DNA from: Gemmatimonadota bacterium
GTDB taxonomy: Bacteria; Gemmatimonadota; Gemmatimonadetes; Gemmatimonadales; GWC2-71-9
Direction of reading: 5' to 3'
DNA: 64,000 nt
Assembly (NCBI GenBank): GCA_016704275.1
Contig: JADJAK010000002.1
Span: forward strand, 1 to 64,000
This document shows positions 16,476 through 28,120 of this stretch, piece after piece. The translations under genes and the position numbers were made by a program. Position 1 is the stretch's first letter; each line of letters begins with the position of its first letter. The notes below the pieces were generated by a model, which did no database searches, was not told the origin of the DNA, and saw only the letters and a list, made by a program, of their open reading frames with translations.

Positions 16476-16977
16476 CACGGGTGACCTCCACGGAGCCATG
16501 CCCCGTCAGGAGCTGCTCGACCGCCGCGGCCTGATCGGCTCGGCACGGAACGAAGACGCCGATGTGGTCGTCGCTGAACTTGGGATGATACGGCCGGCCC
16601 TTGAGCGACTTCATCGCGGAGAGGATGATCACGCCGAGGACGGTGGCCAACGAACCGAAGAGAATCGTCAGCTCGAAGCCGATGACGACGAACGACGGGA
16701 TCGCCGTGATCGGCTTGCCGCCGACGAGGAGCGGCCAGTCGCTCGACATCCAGATCGCCAGCGAGAAGCCGGCGGCGCAGCCGGTCAGGCCGGCGAAGAG
16801 CGTCCAGAGGCGCACCGGCGAGATCGGGTCGCCGACGGCGGCCTCGAGCTCGTGGTTGTGCGCGGCACAGTAGACCGTGAGGTCCTTGTGCCCCGTCGCC
16901 TTGAGCTCGCGGATCGCGTCCGCGGCGGCATCGACATGGGCGAAGTGGGCCAGCACGCCCGACACGGAGGCGGCCAT
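16468..16977 (-). CDS. actD: Alternative complex III subunit ActD (DUF3341)
   Basis: A 169-residue protein of the DUF3341 family: an N-terminal cytoplasmic domain ('GVLAHFAHVDAAADAIRELKATGHKDLTVY'), two transmembrane helices ('LWTLFAGLTGCAAGFSLAIW' and the one containing 'VVIGFELTILFGSLATVLG') and a short soluble C-terminus with 'HIGVFVPC'. ActD is a structural subunit without cofactors. It sits between actC and actE with short overlaps (TGATG with actC; 8 bases with actE), so the operon is translationally coupled. Confidence 0.9.
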   Translation of the reverse strand: MAASVSGVLAHFAHVDAAADAIRELKATGHKDLTVYCAAHNHELEAAVGDPISPVRLWTLFAGLTGCAAGFSLAIWMSSDWPLLVGGKPITAIPSFVVIGFELTILFGSLATVLGVIILSAMKSLKGRPYHPKFSDDHIGVFVPCRADQAAAVEQLLTGHGSVEVTRDA

Positions 16978-18341
16978 CAGTGCGCCCCCCCGTGGCTGGA
17001 CGCCTTCCGGCGGGGCATCGGGATCATTTCCTTGATCTCCTGGATCGCCACGATGGGGAAGTTCTTGTAGAACAGCGTGAACCAGAGGCCGAACCAGCCG
17101 AAGGAGCCGAGCAGGACGAGCCAGTCCGCCCACGTCGGGTTCATCTGGCCCCAGGCGTACGGGACGTAGTCATTCGACAGCGACGACGTGACGATGACGT
17201 AGCGCTCGAACCACATCCCGAGGTTGATGAAGATCGAGATGATGAAGAGCGACGTCAGGTTGGTCCGGATCTTCTTGAACCAGAGCAGCTGCGAGACGAA
17301 GGCGTTGCAGATGATCATCGTCCAGCCGGCCCACCAGGCCGGGCCGAACGCGCGCCGCCAGAAGGTCACCTGCTCGAAGGTGCTCCCCGAGTACCAGGCG
17401 ACGAAGTACTCCATCGCGTAGGCGTAGAAGAGGATCGTGCCAGTGAACAGCGTCAGCTTCGAGAGGTTGTCGAAGTGGTAGTCGGTGATCATGTGCTCGA
17501 CCTTGAGCACCTTGCGGAGCGGGATCATCAGCGTCAGCACCATGCCGATGCCGGAATAGATCGCGCCGGCAACGAAGTACGGGGCGAAGATCGTCCCGTG
17601 CCAGCCCGGCACGATCGAGACGGCGAAGTCCCACGAAACGACCGAGTGCACCGAGAGCACCAGCGGCGTCGCGAGGGCGGCCAGGTACAGGTAGGCGCGG
17701 CTGTAGTGGCGCCACTGCGAGTCCGCGCCGGTCCAGCCGAGCGCGAGCGCACCGTAGAGCTTCTTCCGCCAGCCGCTGACGTGGTCACGGACCGCCGCGA
17801 TGTCCGGCACGAGGCCGACCATGAGGAAGGTCGACGACACCGTGAGGTAGGTCGAGATCGCGAAGACGTCCCAGAGCAGCGGCGACTTGAAGTTCGGCCA
17901 GAGGTAGCGCGCGTTCGGGTACGGGATCAGCCAGTAGAAGATCCACTGCCGGCCGATGTGGATGATCGGGAAGAGCGCGGCCGTCATGACGGCGAACACC
18001 GTCATCGCTTCCGTCGCCCGGTACACCGCGGTACGCCACGGCGAGCGGAAGAGGAAGAGAATCGCCGAGATCAGCGTGCCGGCGTGGCCGATACCGACCC
18101 AGAAGACGAAGGTCGTGATGTACACCGACCACATGATCGGCGGGGCGTAGCCGGCGAGGCCGAGGCCCTCCTTCAACAACAGCGTCACCGTGCCGAGAAG
18201 CACCGCGGTGAGGAACGCCATGGTGCCGAGCAGGATGTAGTAGCCCTTGGTCGGCTTCGACGTGATGGTCGCCAGGACGTCACGGGTGACTTCACCGTGG
18301 GTCTGGGTCGGCAGGGACGGATCGTGCGCGATCACGGCCAT
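16977..18341 (-). CDS. actC: Alternative complex III subunit ActC (NrfD/PsrC-like quinol-binding membrane subunit)
   Basis: A 454-residue integral membrane protein with about ten helices of the NrfD/PsrC superfamily. Typical stretches are 'SVYITTFVFWVGIGHAGTLISAILFLFRSPWRTAVYRATE', 'IPYPNARYLWPNFKSPLLWD' and 'SVVSWDFAVSIVPGWHGTIFAPYFVAGAIYSG'. It binds quinol and contacts the iron-sulfur part of ActB. ATG 18341 is chosen as in homologues; only one base separates it from the actB stop codon. Confidence 0.92.
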   Translation of the reverse strand: MAVIAHDPSLPTQTHGEVTRDVLATITSKPTKGYYILLGTMAFLTAVLLGTVTLLLKEGLGLAGYAPPIMWSVYITTFVFWVGIGHAGTLISAILFLFRSPWRTAVYRATEAMTVFAVMTAALFPIIHIGRQWIFYWLIPYPNARYLWPNFKSPLLWDVFAISTYLTVSSTFLMVGLVPDIAAVRDHVSGWRKKLYGALALGWTGADSQWRHYSRAYLYLAALATPLVLSVHSVVSWDFAVSIVPGWHGTIFAPYFVAGAIYSGIGMVLTLMIPLRKVLKVEHMITDYHFDNLSKLTLFTGTILFYAYAMEYFVAWYSGSTFEQVTFWRRAFGPAWWAGWTMIICNAFVSQLLWFKKIRTNLTSLFIISIFINLGMWFERYVIVTSSLSNDYVPYAWGQMNPTWADWLVLLGSFGWFGLWFTLFYKNFPIVAIQEIKEMIPMPRRKASSHGGAH

Positions 18342-18342
18342 C

Positions 18343-21357
<3,015 letters not shown>

Positions 21358-21391
21358 CGCCGCTCCCTGGTCAGGCAGTCGCGTCGTCATA

Positions 21392-21961
21392 CTAGTAGTG
21401 GCACACGGTGCAGTCGCGCGAAACCTTCCGCTCGATGTGACAGCTGATGCAGAAGCCCATGTTGTTCACGTTGTTGACCTTGTAGACCTGCGGCATGCGC
21501 GCGACGTTGCCGTGGCAGGTGGCGCAGGCGTTCGCCCCGAGCGCCTTGATATGGCGCTGATGCGGGAAGTGAACGTGGCGGGCGAGCTCGTGCACGCGCG
21601 TCCACTCCACCGGGAGTTTCTTGCTCCAGGCGTCCTTGAGCTTCTGGATCTCGACCTTGTTCTCCTTGGTCTTCCCGCTCACGGCGATGTGGCAGCCCAT
21701 GCAGGTCTGCATGCTCGGAATGCCAGGCTCGGACGAAACGTTGGCCGAGTAGTGGCAGTACTGGCACTGCATCTTCAGCATCCCCGCGTGCACATCGTGC
21801 CGGAAGAGGATCGGCTGCTTCGGCCCCTTGAACGCCGACGAGTCGGTGAGGGCCGCGATGGTGGGGGGGGCCGCCTTTTGGGCGCCGAGCGGCGTGAGAA
21901 GCGCCATCGCGCCCATCACCGCCACTGCCGCACCAAGTCCACGGAAGAACCGCTTGCGCAT
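21392..21961 (-). CDS. actA: Alternative complex III subunit ActA, pentahaem cytochrome c
   Basis: A 189-residue exported cytochrome with five CxxCH motifs: CQYCH, CMGCH, CATCH, CISCH and CTVCH, as in characterised ActA. The signal segment 'FFRGLGAAVAVMGAMALLTPLGAQ' is at the N-terminus. 'ILFRHDVHAGMLKMQCQYCHYSANVSSEPGIPSMQTCMGCH' is the typical ActA start of the haem domain. First gene of the operon. A CRP/FNR-like palindrome lies about 30 bases upstream of the start, and a hairpin further up separates it from trmJ. Confidence 0.92.
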   Translation of the reverse strand: MRKRFFRGLGAAVAVMGAMALLTPLGAQKAAPPTIAALTDSSAFKGPKQPILFRHDVHAGMLKMQCQYCHYSANVSSEPGIPSMQTCMGCHIAVSGKTKENKVEIQKLKDAWSKKLPVEWTRVHELARHVHFPHQRHIKALGANACATCHGNVARMPQVYKVNNVNNMGFCISCHIERKVSRDCTVCHY

Positions 21962-21991
21962 AGTCGCTGACCGCCGAAGAGGATCCGACTT

Positions 21992-22007
21992 TGTGAAAGA
22001 TTTCACG
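21992..22007 (-). promoter_or_regulatory. CRP/FNR-like palindrome upstream of actA
   Basis: TGTGA-N6-TCACG, one mismatch from the CRP half-site pair TGTGA-N6-TCACA and close to FNR-type sites; the inner GTGAAA/TTTCAC repeat is perfect. It lies 31 bases upstream of the actA start, in the leader or promoter. A CRP/FNR-family regulator of the respiratory operon is the likely ligand; this is inferred from the motif only. Confidence 0.5.
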
Positions 22008-22025
22008 ATCGAGGTCCTGCAATAG

Positions 22026-22050
22026 GAAGGGGTCGAACGACGACCCCTTC
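22026..22050 (-). terminator. Hairpin terminator after trmJ
   Basis: A 10-bp stem (GAAGGGGTCG / CGACCCCTTC) with a 5-base loop, 41 bases after the trmJ stop codon and upstream of the act promoter region, followed on the minus strand by a short pyrimidine tract. It separates the two transcription units. Confidence 0.6.
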
Positions 22051-22090
22051 TGCCGGGCGCAAAGTTAGCGGAGGACCCCCCTCCGTTCAA

Positions 22091-22933
22091 CTACGGCCCG
22101 TCAACCGATGGAGGAGGATCGACGGCGGTACCCGCCGGTTCCACCGGGGTTCCGGCGGCACTGTCGCGTGGCCGGGGGGGCAGGAGCCCGGCACGGCGCA
22201 TATAGTGGCCGACCTCGAGGCCGATCGCTCGGAGGAGGGTCGCCTCTCGGCCGTCGGGGTCCGCCCGGAAGATGACTTCCCGGAAGCCTCGCATGACCAG
22301 CTCCGGATCGCGCTTCTTGAAGAACTGGATCGCCGTCAGCGCCCCTTCCCAGTCCTGAAAGAGCGCTTCGAGCTGCTCATGGGTGGCCGGGCCAGCGGCA
22401 TGCCGGGGGGCCTTGAGCGGAATGCTGTCTCCGCCGCGGGCCACCCACAGCTCGTGCGCCATCACGGCCCATGCCTGCGCCAGGTTGAGCGAGGAGTAGT
22501 CGGGGTTGGCTGAGATCGTCACCAGCTGGGCGCAGCGGTCGAGCTCCTCGTTCTGCAGCCCATGCGCTTCCCGGCCGGCGAGGATCCCCACCCGTCCGAC
22601 GCGAGAGCGCTCCACCAGCTCTGCCGCCGCCTCGCGCGGGCGGAGCGTGGTCCGCTTGGCGGTCCGCTCCCGACCCGTCAGTGCCACAACGTGGGTCAGG
22701 TCGGCGAAGGCCTCGTCGAGGGAATCGTGGATCGTCATCCTCTCAAGGAGGTCCGCCGTGTTGTGCGCGACGCCTTCGATGCGATAGTGATCGATCGGGC
22801 ACTCGGGCTGCACCAGCCGCACATCCATCACGCCGAAGTTCTTCGCGATGCGGATGCACGACGCGAGGTTCACCAGATCCTGGATCGCGACCAGGATCAA
22901 CACCGGCGGCTCGCCCTGCAGCTGGTCGGTCAT
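22091..22933 (-). CDS. trmJ: tRNA (cytidine/uridine-2'-O-)methyltransferase TrmJ-like, SPOUT family
   Basis: A 280-residue SPOUT-class methyltransferase of the TrmH/TrmJ group, which 2'-O-methylates position 32 of tRNAs in characterised members. Visible motifs: 'LVAIQDLVNLASCIRIAKNFGVMDVRLV' (motif 1), 'GILAGREAHGLQNEELDRCAQ' (motif 2) and 'ISANPDYSSLNLAQAWAVMAHEL' (motif 3, AdoMet knot). The C-terminal extension with 'FKKRDPELVMRGFREVIFRA' is as in TrmJ. Its ATG overlaps the stop of the upstream dehydrogenase gene (ATGA). The exact target base is inferred from family. Confidence 0.85.
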   Translation of the reverse strand: MTDQLQGEPPVLILVAIQDLVNLASCIRIAKNFGVMDVRLVQPECPIDHYRIEGVAHNTADLLERMTIHDSLDEAFADLTHVVALTGRERTAKRTTLRPREAAAELVERSRVGRVGILAGREAHGLQNEELDRCAQLVTISANPDYSSLNLAQAWAVMAHELWVARGGDSIPLKAPRHAAGPATHEQLEALFQDWEGALTAIQFFKKRDPELVMRGFREVIFRADPDGREATLLRAIGLEVGHYMRRAGLLPPRPRDSAAGTPVEPAGTAVDPPPSVDGP

Positions 22934-23820
22934 CCGCGAAGCAGCACGCCGGCCGCCGCTTCGGCCGCACGGATCGGATCGAGATAGTCGGCCTGCTCGC
23001 CAAGCGAGGCCCGCAGACCGCGGTACTCCTCGCGCACGGACGCGAGCACCGGAGCCGCCACGCCCAGCTCGCGCGCCAGCGCCTCCGCGATGCCGATGTC
23101 CTTCTCCAGCAGCGCCAGGCGGAAGAGCTGCGGGTAGAGCCCGGTGAGCACTCGCTCGGGAATGAGGACCTCGCTCGCCAACGACCGGCCGCTCGATGCA
23201 TTGAGCACGTCGATTGCCGCGCGCGGATCAATCCCCGCCTTGGCCAGCGTGACCATCCCTTCGCCGAGCGCAAGAATGTGCACGGCGAGCAATGCGTTGT
23301 TGACTGCCTTCATCGCGTGCCCGGCGCCCACCGGGCCGAGGTGGACCACCTTTCCGGCGAACGGGGCAACCACCTCCTCGGCACGGGCCACGTCCTCCGC
23401 GCTGCCGCCGCACATGATCGTCAACGCGCCCTTCGCCGCGAGTGGCGGGCCGCCGCTGACCGGCGCATCGACGAAGGCGACGCCGACCTCGGCCAAACGG
23501 GCCGCGATCTCACGCGAGGTGGCCGGGTCGCCGGAGGTGCAATCGACCAGGATGGACCCCGCCGCCAGGCCGGCGAGGAGGCCATCGGAGCCCTCAAGCA
23601 GGGCGGCCACGTCGCCCGACGTGGGAAGACAGGTGATCACTGCATCCATCCCGGCCGCCACCTCGCGGGGAGTTCGGGCCACGGACACGCCGGGGTGGTC
23701 GGTGGCGAACGCCTCCGCCTTGGTCGCGGTCCGATTCCAGACGGCGAGCCCCTCGCGGGCGGCGCAGCGGTCGGCCATCGGGGTGCCAATCGCTCCCAGG
23801 CCGGCAAATCCGATCTTCAT
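22930..23820 (-). CDS. NAD-dependent beta-hydroxyacid dehydrogenase (3-hydroxyisobutyrate dehydrogenase family)
   Basis: A 296-residue oxidoreductase. 'MKIGFAGLGAIGTPMADR' is the N-terminal NAD(P)-binding motif; 'FVDAPVSGGPPLAAKGALTIMCGG' is the substrate-binding signature of the family, and 'GAGHAMKAVNNALLAVHILALGEGM' carries the catalytic Lys. Members act on 3-hydroxyisobutyrate, tartronate semialdehyde or short aldehydes such as glyoxylate; the substrate here is not determinable. A GTG precedes the ATG at 23820 directly; ATG is preferred. Coupled to trmJ by ATGA and divergent from dinB. Confidence 0.85.
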   Translation of the reverse strand: MKIGFAGLGAIGTPMADRCAAREGLAVWNRTATKAEAFATDHPGVSVARTPREVAAGMDAVITCLPTSGDVAALLEGSDGLLAGLAAGSILVDCTSGDPATSREIAARLAEVGVAFVDAPVSGGPPLAAKGALTIMCGGSAEDVARAEEVVAPFAGKVVHLGPVGAGHAMKAVNNALLAVHILALGEGMVTLAKAGIDPRAAIDVLNASSGRSLASEVLIPERVLTGLYPQLFRLALLEKDIGIAEALARELGVAAPVLASVREEYRGLRASLGEQADYLDPIRAAEAAAGVLLRG

Positions 23821-23844
23821 CACGACTCCAATCGTGCGGGACGG

Positions 23845-23855
23845 CTAGAATCTAG
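23845..23855 (+). promoter_or_regulatory. Small palindrome with -10-like hexamer just upstream of dinB
   Basis: CTAGA-A-TCTAG is an 11-bp palindrome containing TAGAAT, a good -10 hexamer ending eight bases before the dinB ATG. This spacing predicts a transcript with almost no leader. The palindrome may also be an operator; no known LexA-type sequence is evident. Confidence 0.35.
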
Positions 23856-23858
23856 GGG

Positions 23859-25076
23859 ATGTCCACCCGGATCCTGCATTGCGATCTCGACGCCTTCTTC
23901 GTCGAGGTCTGCCGCCGCCACGACCCCGCCCTCGAGGGCGTCGACCTGCTGATCGTCGGCGGTCGGCGGCAATCGCGCGGCGTGGTGCAGTCGGCCTCGT
24001 ACGGGGCGCGCGCCTTCGGGGTGCGGAGCGGAATGCCGATCGCCGAGGCGGCACGGCGTTGCCCGGGCGCGACGTTCGTGAAGGGGGAGTTCGCCTGGTA
24101 CAAGGAGGCGTCGCGTGCGGTGCGCACCGTGCTCGAGCGGCACGCGCCGCTGGTGGTGATGACCGGCATGGACGAGGGCTACCTCGACTTCAGCGGCACC
24201 GATCTGCTGCACCCGGTCTCGCTGCTCGAGGTGGCGACGCAGATCCGCCACGATGTGCGTCGCAGCGCGGATCTCGATTGCTCGATCGGCATCGGCCCGA
24301 ATCGCATGCTGGCGAAGCTCGCCTCCGACTACGCCAAACCGCGCGGCGTCTGCGAAGTGCGCAGCGGCTGGGAGCGCGGCTTCCTGGCGGGATTGCCGCT
24401 GAAGGCGCTGCCGGGGATCGGCCCCAAGACCGCGGACCGTCTGGCCGCGCGTGGGCTCAACGACGTCGCCCAGGTGCAGGAGATGCCACTCGACGAGCTC
24501 GGCGCGCTGCTCGGCCGCGAGGAGGCGATCGCGCTCAAGCGACGCGCCGACGGCGCGGGGGGCAGCATCGTGCGCGCCTCGGGCCCACCAAAATCGGTGT
24601 CACGCGAAACCACCTTTCCGCGCGATGTCACCGATGCCGCGGCCCTCGACCGCATGCTTCACCTGCTGACGGCACGCGTCGCGGGCCAGCTCCGCGACGA
24701 AGCGCTGCAGGCGGGTGCCGTCGTGCTCAAGTTGCGGCATTCCGATTTCACGACCGTCACGCGACGCACGACGCTCACGTCGCCGACCGCGCTCGATGCC
24801 GAGTTGATGGCGGCGGCGCGCCGGTTGCTCGCGCCGGCACTCGCTGCCGCCCGTGGCAAGCGACAAGCGGTCCGGCTCCTGGGCATCGCCGCGACCGCGC
24901 TCGGCCAGGCCGAGGCGCCCGACCTCTTCGAGCCGGAAGCGCGGGGCAAGGCGCGCGACGTCTCGCGCGCGGTGGATGCCGTACGGGCACGCTTCGGCTT
25001 CGAGGCGATGCAGAGTGCCCGGCTCGTCGGCCGCCCCGATCCGCGTCGCGCCGAGGCCGACGGGGACGCCGACTAG
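23859..25076 (+). CDS. dinB: DNA polymerase IV (Y-family translesion polymerase)
   Basis: A 405-residue Y-family polymerase. Catalytic carboxylates are in 'ILHCDLDAFFVEV' and 'TGMDEGYLDF' (Asp-Glu pair; most members read S-x-DEAYLD). 'CSIGIGPNRMLAKLASDYAKPRG' and the HhH thumb 'LKALPGIGPKTADRLAARGL' are typical of DinB, and the little-finger domain follows. No clamp-binding motif is obvious at the C-terminus. The ATG follows AGGGG closely. Divergent from the dehydrogenase gene; queF follows on the same strand after 34 bases. Confidence 0.9.
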   Translation: MSTRILHCDLDAFFVEVCRRHDPALEGVDLLIVGGRRQSRGVVQSASYGARAFGVRSGMPIAEAARRCPGATFVKGEFAWYKEASRAVRTVLERHAPLVVMTGMDEGYLDFSGTDLLHPVSLLEVATQIRHDVRRSADLDCSIGIGPNRMLAKLASDYAKPRGVCEVRSGWERGFLAGLPLKALPGIGPKTADRLAARGLNDVAQVQEMPLDELGALLGREEAIALKRRADGAGGSIVRASGPPKSVSRETTFPRDVTDAAALDRMLHLLTARVAGQLRDEALQAGAVVLKLRHSDFTTVTRRTTLTSPTALDAELMAAARRLLAPALAAARGKRQAVRLLGIAATALGQAEAPDLFEPEARGKARDVSRAVDAVRARFGFEAMQSARLVGRPDPRRAEADGDAD

Positions 25077-25110
25077 ATTTCCGGCTGGACACTTCTTTCT
25101 GGAGCACTGC

Positions 25111-25497
25111 ATGGCGACCGCCGAAGGCCGCACCATTTCATTCACCGGACCCGAGGCCATCGACGTGGCCGTCCTCGAGACCTTTCCGTATCAGGGGCCC
25201 GATCAGCAGATCGTGACCACCACGGACGAGTTCTCGGCGGTCTGCCCCTTCAGCGGACTGCCTGATATCGCGAGGCTCACGCTCGAGTACGTCCCGAGCG
25301 AGGCCTGCATCGAGCTCAAGAGCCTCAAGTACTACATGATGAGCTATCGCAACGTGGGGATCTTCCAGGAGCACGCCACCGCGCGCTTCGCGGAGGACCT
25401 GCAGCGAGTGCTCAAGGCGAAGCGCCTCTCGGTCACGACGGTCTACAACGTCCGCGGCGGCTTCCTCACGACGTGCACGGTGGCGCTTCCGGGGTAG
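25111..25497 (+). CDS. queF: NADPH-dependent 7-cyano-7-deazaguanine reductase QueF (short, YkvM-type)
   Basis: A 128-residue tunnelling-fold enzyme that reduces preQ0 to preQ1 in queuosine synthesis. The catalytic Cys is in 'DEFSAVCPFSGLPDIARLTLEYVP' and the QueF motif is 'CIELKSLKYYMMSYRNVGIFQEHAT', which binds NADPH. The length matches the single-domain type. ATG 25111 follows GGAGCACTGC, a good ribosome site. No other queuosine genes are in the window. Confidence 0.93.
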   Translation: MATAEGRTISFTGPEAIDVAVLETFPYQGPDQQIVTTTDEFSAVCPFSGLPDIARLTLEYVPSEACIELKSLKYYMMSYRNVGIFQEHATARFAEDLQRVLKAKRLSVTTVYNVRGGFLTTCTVALPG

Positions 25498-25598
25498 TTG
25501 GCGGCTTGCTGGTTCCGGTACCGGACTGCATCCTCAAGGTGGCGCCGTTTGCCCGTTCTGCAGCCTGTCGCCACCCTCGGACCGGAGAGCCCACCACC

Positions 25599-26057
25599 AT
25601 GCGTCTTCCCCTGCTCTGCACCATCCTCCTCGCCGCTTGCGCTGGTGGCGAGAAGGCCCCCGCTCCAGGCGATTCGACCCCGCCCGCCGCGCCGGCGCCA
25701 CCGCCGGCATTGACGGTCGCCCAGGTGACCGGCAGCTGGAACGGCACCTCCAAGCTGGCCGGGACCGACTCGGTGGTCAGTACGTGGACTGCCACCACGA
25801 CCAGCGACAGCACCGGGGTCTTTGCCGAGCCGGGGCAGAAGGACGTCAAGTACACGACCGTCCTTGCGGGCGACAGCATGATCGTGACCTCTGAGCCCCA
25901 TGTGGCCCCGATGATGGGAAAGGCCAAGGTCATGTGGGTGTCTGTTGGTCGGCTCGATGCCAGCGGGGCCCTCGTTGGCACCGGGGTGACGATGCTGGCC
26001 GAGAAGCACGACTCCGTGCTCGGCCGGGTGACCTGGACGGCAACCAAGAAGCCCTGA
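25599..26057 (+). CDS. Small secreted lipoprotein
   Basis: A 152-residue protein with signal 'MRLPLLCTILLAACAGG' (lipobox LAAC), then a Pro/Ala-rich linker of about 30 residues and a small beta-barrel-like domain ('VTGSWNGTSKLAGTDSVVSTWTATTT', 'VGRLDASGALVGTGVTMLAE'). No named family recognised; the repeated short strands suggest a lipocalin-like or beta-sandwich fold. ATG 25599 with GGAGAG upstream is preferred over the longer open frame. A strong terminator follows. Confidence 0.7.
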   Translation: MRLPLLCTILLAACAGGEKAPAPGDSTPPAAPAPPPALTVAQVTGSWNGTSKLAGTDSVVSTWTATTTSDSTGVFAEPGQKDVKYTTVLAGDSMIVTSEPHVAPMMGKAKVMWVSVGRLDASGALVGTGVTMLAEKHDSVLGRVTWTATKKP

Positions 26058-26075
26058 CGCATCCTGAAACGTGAG

Positions 26076-26115
26076 CGGCGGCCCCCACCGACCTGCTGGT
26101 GGGGGCCGCCGTTTT
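26076..26115 (+). terminator. Intrinsic terminator after the lipoprotein gene
   Basis: A 14-bp perfect GC stem (CGGCGGCCCCCACC / GGTGGGGGCCGCCG) with an 8-base loop followed by TTTT, the classic Rho-independent form. It lies upstream of the first kinase gene and supports the later ATG (26159) for it. Confidence 0.9.
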
Positions 26116-26158
26116 GTCAGCCAGCGACCGCACGATTCTTGCTCAAGCAGGCGGCGTC

Positions 26159-28120
26159 ATGGCCCTCTCCCCCGAATTCATCGCCCTGCAGGAATCCGTC
26201 CTGGGCCGCTACTCCCTCGAGCGCGAACTCGGGAGGGGCGGGATGGGGACGGTCTATCTGGCGCGTGACGTGAAACTGGACCGTCCGGTCGCCATCAAGT
26301 TTCTCCACACGGACCTCGCGGCCGATCCTGCCGCGCGCTCCCGCTTCCTGCACGAAGCCCGCACGGCGGCCCGTCTGGCGCACCCGCACATCGTGCCGAT
26401 CTACGCCGTCGAGGCGGAGGGGGCTCGCCCCTTCCTGGTCATGGCCCTGGTCGACGGGGAGACGCTGGGGTCACGGGTGCGCCGCCGCGGCGCGCTGCCA
26501 CCAGACGAAGGGGAGCGGTTGCTGCGCGAGGTCGCCTGGGCGCTTGGCTACGCCCACGCCCAAGGGGTGGTGCACCGCGATCTGACCCTGGAGAACGTCC
26601 TCATCGAGCGCGACTCCGGGCGCGTGTTGCTCGGCGACTTCGGCCTCGCGACGGCGCTCGAGGCGATCGAGGCACAACCACGCTTCGGCACCCCAGGCTA
26701 TCTCGCCCCCGAGGTGATTCGCGGCGAGCCGGCCACCCCCGCGAGCGATCTCTATGCCCTCGGCGTGGTGACCTGGCATGCGCTGGCGGGGCGAGCGCCA
26801 TTCGAAGCGGAGACGGCAGCGGCCGTGCTCGCGAAGCACCTGGTGCAACCCGCGCCCGCGTTGGCACCACTCGCGCGCGGTGCGTCGCGCCGACTCGTCG
26901 CGGCCGTCGAGCAGTGCCTCGCGAAGGACGCCGACGCGCGACCTGCCGATGCGGCGACGCTGCTGGGCCTGTTGGAGCGCGCGCCGGAACCGGTCGCGAT
27001 CGCGCCGGCGCTTCGGCATTGGTTCACACGCTGGGAACGCTTCCGGCCGATCTACTCGCTGGCGACGCCGATCCTCGCGCTGCAGACGTGGCTGTTGTTC
27101 TGGGGAGCCCAGCGGTTCGAATCGCGCGCGCTGCTCGTTGCGGCCGGGGTCTCGTCGGTGCTGAGCATCACGGCCATCCCGCTGCTGGCGCACCTCGGCT
27201 TCGAGGCGTGGGCGCTCCGTGCCCTGCACCGCGTCGGCTTCGGCATTGCGGACATTCGCGCGGCCTACCCCCATTGGCGCGACGCCCTCGAGCGCGAGCG
27301 GCGCAAGGAGGGCATCCCGCCGCTTCCCGGGCGCGTCGTCTTCGACCTGACGGTCGTCGGCGCCGTCGTGCTCGCGATCGTCTTCGGCTTCATCTATCCC
27401 AACATCGAATCGTGGTACAGCTGGAGTGCCGAGGCGATCTACGTGAAGTCCACGATCCTCACCCTGTCGAGCACGCTCTATCTCGCGACGCTCACCGGGG
27501 TCGGCATCGGCTTCGCCTCGCCGGGCTTCCGGATCGCGCCGAATGGTCGCTTCCGTCGGCTGGTCGAGCGCTTCTGGCAGTCGCGCTTCGCCGCGGCCGT
27601 GACGACGCTCGCCTCACTGGGCCAGCCGCAGCGCCTCGCGGCCGCCTCGACGCTCCATCGCAACACCGAGCTCGTCCTCGGCCTCGCCGTCGACGATCTC
27701 TGGCACGCGATCCCCGCGGCGCTGCGCGAGGGGCTCGGTGACGTGCCGGCGCTGGCGCACATGCTGCAAGCGAGTGCCGGCGAGCTGCGCGACATCGCCG
27801 ACCGCCTCCGCGAGAGCGAGCGCGAGACCGACCACGACGAACTGGAGCAACGCCGGTTGACGACGTCGCGCGAGGCGGTCGAGCTGCGCCACCGCGAGGC
27901 CGTCGCCACGCTCGAGCGTCTGCGACTGCAGCTGCTCCGGTTGGTGGCCTCGAAGGAGCAGAGCCAGGAGTTGACCGCGCACCTTGCAGGCGCGCGCGAA
28001 CTGGAGCAGTCGCTGCTGGTCGATCTCGCGGCCCACAACGAGGTGCGTGTGTTGCTCGGCCGCCCGGTGCGCCGCGCCGACGGGAGCTCCACGCCGACGC
28101 CCACCCCGAAGGCTGCGTGA
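26159..28120 (+). CDS. Membrane-anchored Ser/Thr protein kinase 1 (type A)
   Basis: A 653-residue Hanks-type kinase. The domain spans residues 18-280: glycine loop 'LGRGGMGTV' near 25-32, Lys47 in VAIK, Glu66 of helix C, 'HRDLTLEN' at 139-146, 'GDFGLA' at 159-164 and 'FGTPGYLAPE' at 176-185. The catalytic-loop Lys-Pro of normal Ser/Thr kinases is replaced by Thr-Leu. About four hydrophobic segments follow (near 310-370 and 420-480), then a C-terminal region with 'TLHRNTELVLGLAVDDLWHAIP' and coiled coil. Unusually, the C-terminal part is probably cytosolic, with no extracellular PASTA-like sensor. First of four coupled kinase genes; closest to kinase 3. Confidence 0.88.
   Translation: MALSPEFIALQESVLGRYSLERELGRGGMGTVYLARDVKLDRPVAIKFLHTDLAADPAARSRFLHEARTAARLAHPHIVPIYAVEAEGARPFLVMALVDGETLGSRVRRRGALPPDEGERLLREVAWALGYAHAQGVVHRDLTLENVLIERDSGRVLLGDFGLATALEAIEAQPRFGTPGYLAPEVIRGEPATPASDLYALGVVTWHALAGRAPFEAETAAAVLAKHLVQPAPALAPLARGASRRLVAAVEQCLAKDADARPADAATLLGLLERAPEPVAIAPALRHWFTRWERFRPIYSLATPILALQTWLLFWGAQRFESRALLVAAGVSSVLSITAIPLLAHLGFEAWALRALHRVGFGIADIRAAYPHWRDALERERRKEGIPPLPGRVVFDLTVVGAVVLAIVFGFIYPNIESWYSWSAEAIYVKSTILTLSSTLYLATLTGVGIGFASPGFRIAPNGRFRRLVERFWQSRFAAAVTTLASLGQPQRLAAASTLHRNTELVLGLAVDDLWHAIPAALREGLGDVPALAHMLQASAGELRDIADRLRESERETDHDELEQRRLTTSREAVELRHREAVATLERLRLQLLRLVASKEQSQELTAHLAGARELEQSLLVDLAAHNEVRVLLGRPVRRADGSSTPTPTPKAA

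Noticed and set aside
26076..26158. Earlier start for kinase 1 at 26099
   Set aside because: It would lie within the terminator hairpin; ATG 26159 aligns with the starts of the paralogues.
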